From: Lactococcus petauri
GTDB taxonomy: Bacteria > Bacillota > Bacilli > Lactobacillales > Streptococcaceae
Assembly (NCBI RefSeq): GCF_002154895.1
Contig: NZ_MUIZ01000003.1
Span: 1 to 64,000, forward strand
Length of the DNA: 64,000 nucleotides
Direction: 5' to 3'
Part shown: positions 63,700-64,000 of the stretch, in pieces
Position numbering within the stretch: the first letter of the stretch is position 1
Layout: each line of letters starts with the position of its first letter
The notes under the pieces: generated by a model
Told to the model about the DNA's origin: nothing
What the model saw: the letters and a program-made list of their open reading frames with translations, nothing else
Database searches by the model: none
Position numbers and translations under genes: made by a program

Positions 63700-64000
63700 T
63701 TAGATACTATCCCCATTCTCTTTAATGAGCGCTTGATACCAATAGTAAGAATCCTTGGGTATTCGCTTGAGACTTCCTTCCATACTTTCGTCCTGATCCA
63801 CGTAGACAAAGCCATAGCGTTTCTGATAACCGTTCAACCAACTGAGTAAGTCAGTGTAAGACCATGTATGATAGCCAATCACTTGAACACCATCGGTTAA
63901 GGCTTCTTTTATAGCTTTAACATGACTTTCCAGATATCTAATGCGGTAATCATCATGAATTTGCCCTGCCTCAAGCTTGTCGTACTCTCCTAGACCATTT
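63700..64000 (-). CDS. GH1 glycosidase, probable 6-phospho-beta-glucosidase (5' end outside window)
   Basis: The last 99 residues of a glycoside hydrolase family 1 enzyme. The first visible codons read NGLGEYD, the motif right after the catalytic nucleophile Glu (ENGLG), followed by DDYRIRYLESHVKAIKEALTDGVQVIGYHTWSYTDLLSWLNGY and KRYGFVYVDQDES, all standard GH1 C-terminal text. Next to PTS IIB/IIA genes it should hydrolyse phosphorylated cellobiose-type beta-glucosides in the cytoplasm. The nucleophile and N-terminal half are beyond the window. Confidence 0.92.
   Translation of the reverse strand, partial: NGLGEYDKLEAGQIHDDYRIRYLESHVKAIKEALTDGVQVIGYHTWSYTDLLSWLNGYQKRYGFVYVDQDESMEGSLKRIPKDSYYWYQALIKENGDSI

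Overview
The window looks like chromosome of a low-GC lactic acid bacterium of the family Streptococcaceae, most likely Lactococcus, and within it the L. garvieae / petauri / formosensis group. This is inferred from gene content and order: recU-PBP, an LmrA-type exporter, maltose phosphorylase with beta-phosphoglucomutase, DegV-SGNH-YpmS-HU, cdaA-cdaR-glmM and TsaE-GNAT-LCP. No rRNA and no 16S marker is present, so the species is not proven. Most genes lie on the minus strand.

Layout. 1-3764: a minus-strand surface-protein cassette made of a DivIVA-like coiled-coil protein, a type I signal peptidase with a large cytoplasmic N-terminal extension, and a MucBP-containing surface protein cut by the window edge. 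3765-7323: an AT-rich accessory stretch bounded by two imperfect direct repeats. It holds an orphan initiator tRNA, a cold-shock gene, an Spx paralogue that appears to start at ATT, and small ORFs. 7324-10723: recU, a class A PBP and an MBL-fold hydrolase. 10822-17798: a LysM/GH73 autolysin, cysK, a cysteine desulfurase, HU, YpmS-SGNH-DegV and a TrhA/hemolysin III protein. 17808-26628: dnaE, an acetyltransferase, pyrG with a CTP-type attenuator, a 20-codon mini-gene, a vitamin B6 salvage operon and truA. 26842-28733: a phage-like XRE/ImmA switch module beside tRNA-Arg. 28797-38363: LCP, GNAT, TsaE, then GlmM-CdaR-CdaA, then pyruvate:flavodoxin oxidoreductase.

38633-49798: a large alpha-glucobiose locus. 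An ABC importer brings in sugar, two different GH65 phosphorylases split disaccharides into glucose and beta-glucose-1-phosphate, and PgmB makes glucose-6-phosphate. A LacI-type regulator with palindromic operators and CcpA-type cre sites controls it. 49981-51864: a SipW-type-signal surface protein preceded by a 29-codon upstream ORF that carries eight AGCAG repeats, a candidate phase-variable leader. 52047-60169: lipid kinase, ligA, a PASTA-like membrane protein with a second class A PBP, and an LmrA-type exporter. 60527-62780: two lysin genes beside tRNA-Cys, the first with an apparent CTG start. 62922-64000: PTS IIA and IIB and the end of a GH1 gene.

The observations I rate highest are the pentanucleotide-repeat leader, the coiled-coil/signal-peptidase/surface-protein cassette, the three-operator XRE-ImmA module, the group of apparent non-canonical start codons (ATT, ATT, CTG), and two tiny ORFs with strong translation or termination signals. 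No CRISPR array, rRNA gene or intact insertion sequence was seen.
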